Part shown: positions 63,209 to 64,000 of the stretch, one piece after another
Position numbering within the stretch: the stretch's first letter is position 1
How the letters are laid out: the number at the start of each line of letters is the position of its first letter
NCBI GenBank assembly: GCA_947396885.1
Contig: OX377206.1
Location: 6,896,658 to 6,960,657 of the forward strand
Origin: Heligmosomoides polygyrus polygyrus
Taxonomy: Eukaryota > Nematoda > Chromadorea > Rhabditida > Heligmosomidae
Length of the DNA stretch: 64,000 nt
Direction of reading: 5' to 3'
Translations under genes and position numbers: made by a program
Notes under the pieces: model-generated
Seen by the model: only the letters and a program-made list of their open reading frames with translations
Told to the model about the DNA's origin: nothing
The model's database searches: none

Positions 63209-64000
63209 GCGGTCAAAATTTCCCATTGAACGTGGGAAATGCTGCAGCATGGAAAGCGCATCCTTTTGCTGCTTGACAACAGCACTTGCGCGCGTTCCTG
63301 AGCGTCCAGATTCAGAAGCCGTGCCGTCGACTTCCTGACATTAGCATAAGAAGACCACTAAAGGGGGAAGAGTATAAGGGGAAACTTCGAGGGTGGAGAA
63401 TCGACAGCGACCAGAGGCCGGATTCATCAACAATTAATCCGTGGGTATGCGTGTGATAAGGGGTAGAGATAAGATAAGAGTTAGGCAGAGATAAGGCAAG
63501 AGTCAGAGACGCAGGCTTCATTGTGGGTATCTCTACCCCTTATACCCCCGGGTTAGTCGTTGATGAATCCGGCCCCAGGAGGTAGCGACTTGGAGGAAGC
63601 ATCGGAATGGGGGGGGGGTCGATAGGGGGATCAATGAAGCATTAAGGAGGGACCAGTAAGGAGTTAGCAATTGGGGGGGGGGGGGAGCAGTTAGGAAGAT
63701 CAGTAAGGGGATCCATTACCAGTAAGACAGTACGGATTTAGATGTGACATCGACGACACGCAATGGGCGTTCGCTCGCCGTCGTCGTGTGTGAGCGTGGG
63801 AGAGCTACTCAATTGGGGAGAGTATTAACGAGGATTCCTAGGGATCGACGAGGAAGAAGGGACTTTGAGGCGGAACCTCGACGGGGAACCAGCAAGAAGG
63901 GAGCCGTAAGAAAATTTATACGCGAAATAAGGAATCTGCTATATGCGCATCCTCTTCATGCTCGATACAGCGGCAACTGTGCGCGCTTCTGGTCCTCTGC
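63209..64000. repeat. Repeat G-related sequence running off the window
   Basis: CCCATTGAACGTGGGAAATG, GCTGCTTGACAACAGC and CGCGCGTTCCTGAGCGT-type motifs, followed by purine-rich sequence with GGGGACCAGTAAGG-like units and a G13 run (63673-63685), match repeat G in composition and order. The window ends within it. Confidence 0.55.
63414..63576. mobile_element. Inverted repeat, family N copy 1 (possible MITE)
   Basis: GGCCGGATTCATCAACAATT and GTGGGTATGCG...AAGGGGTAGAGAT at left pair with the inverse at 63522-63576. Arms are about 55 bp. It sits within the repeat G-related sequence. Confidence 0.75.

Overview
The window reads as intergenic, repeat-saturated DNA from an animal genome, most probably a strongylid (hookworm-like) nematode. 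That placement is an inference. The RTE-type reverse transcriptase remnants resemble those I know from strongylid nematodes, and the element mix (RTE, mariner, palindromic MITEs, tRNA-derived SINEs) fits. I found no convincing host protein-coding gene, rRNA or canonical tRNA. Nearly every long open frame is a shadow over a repeat, and the recognisable coding sequence is decayed transposon protein.

Layout. 1-5 kb: palindromic MITEs, a ~107-unit GT microsatellite and an AT microsatellite. 5-10 kb: a ~1.6 kb dispersed repeat (F) carrying a SINE, then repeat R carrying a palindromic MITE. 9.7-12 kb: a two-hairpin motif, a 281-bp tandem duplication (G) and a 5'-truncated CR1/jockey-like LINE sitting inside a small repeat (I). 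13-20 kb: SINEs, a 308-bp mariner-type MITE, a full-length dead mariner (17905-19129) and an RTE fragment. 21-24 kb: a block of three adjacent palindromic MITEs and an inverted G copy. 24.8-27.2 kb: a layered nest consisting of repeat H, a 3'-terminal RTE fragment with a 17-bp target duplication, a 1.69-kb foldback element whose inverted ends are 22-bp minisatellites (9-bp target duplication), and a palindromic MITE. 28.4-29.6 kb: the best RTE reverse transcriptase remnant. 30-31 kb: minisatellites and ATCGAT-rich repeats. 33.9-35 kb: second F copy. 36-46 kb: SINEs, nested MITEs, repeat J, a decayed D37D transposase, a third G copy. 47.3-48.2 kb: internally deleted D34D mariner. 49.2-52.6 kb: second R copy, a hAT-like element and a MITE nest. 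53.2-53.8 kb: SINE inside SINE. 56.3-59.3 kb: mariner with an internal palindrome and a third RTE copy. 60-64 kb: tRNA-like segments, a perfect hairpin, a SINE with perfect target duplication, a 52-bp tandem repeat and G-related sequence.

There is no gene pathway to describe. The biology is the layered insertion history, which can be ordered because many elements keep target duplications and several have an empty-site paralogue in the same window. The most interesting items are the foldback element with minisatellite ends, a 52-nt double hairpin found twice with a compensatory base-pair change, and the group of fully palindromic MITEs whose target duplications are always TAA/TTA/CTA/TCA.
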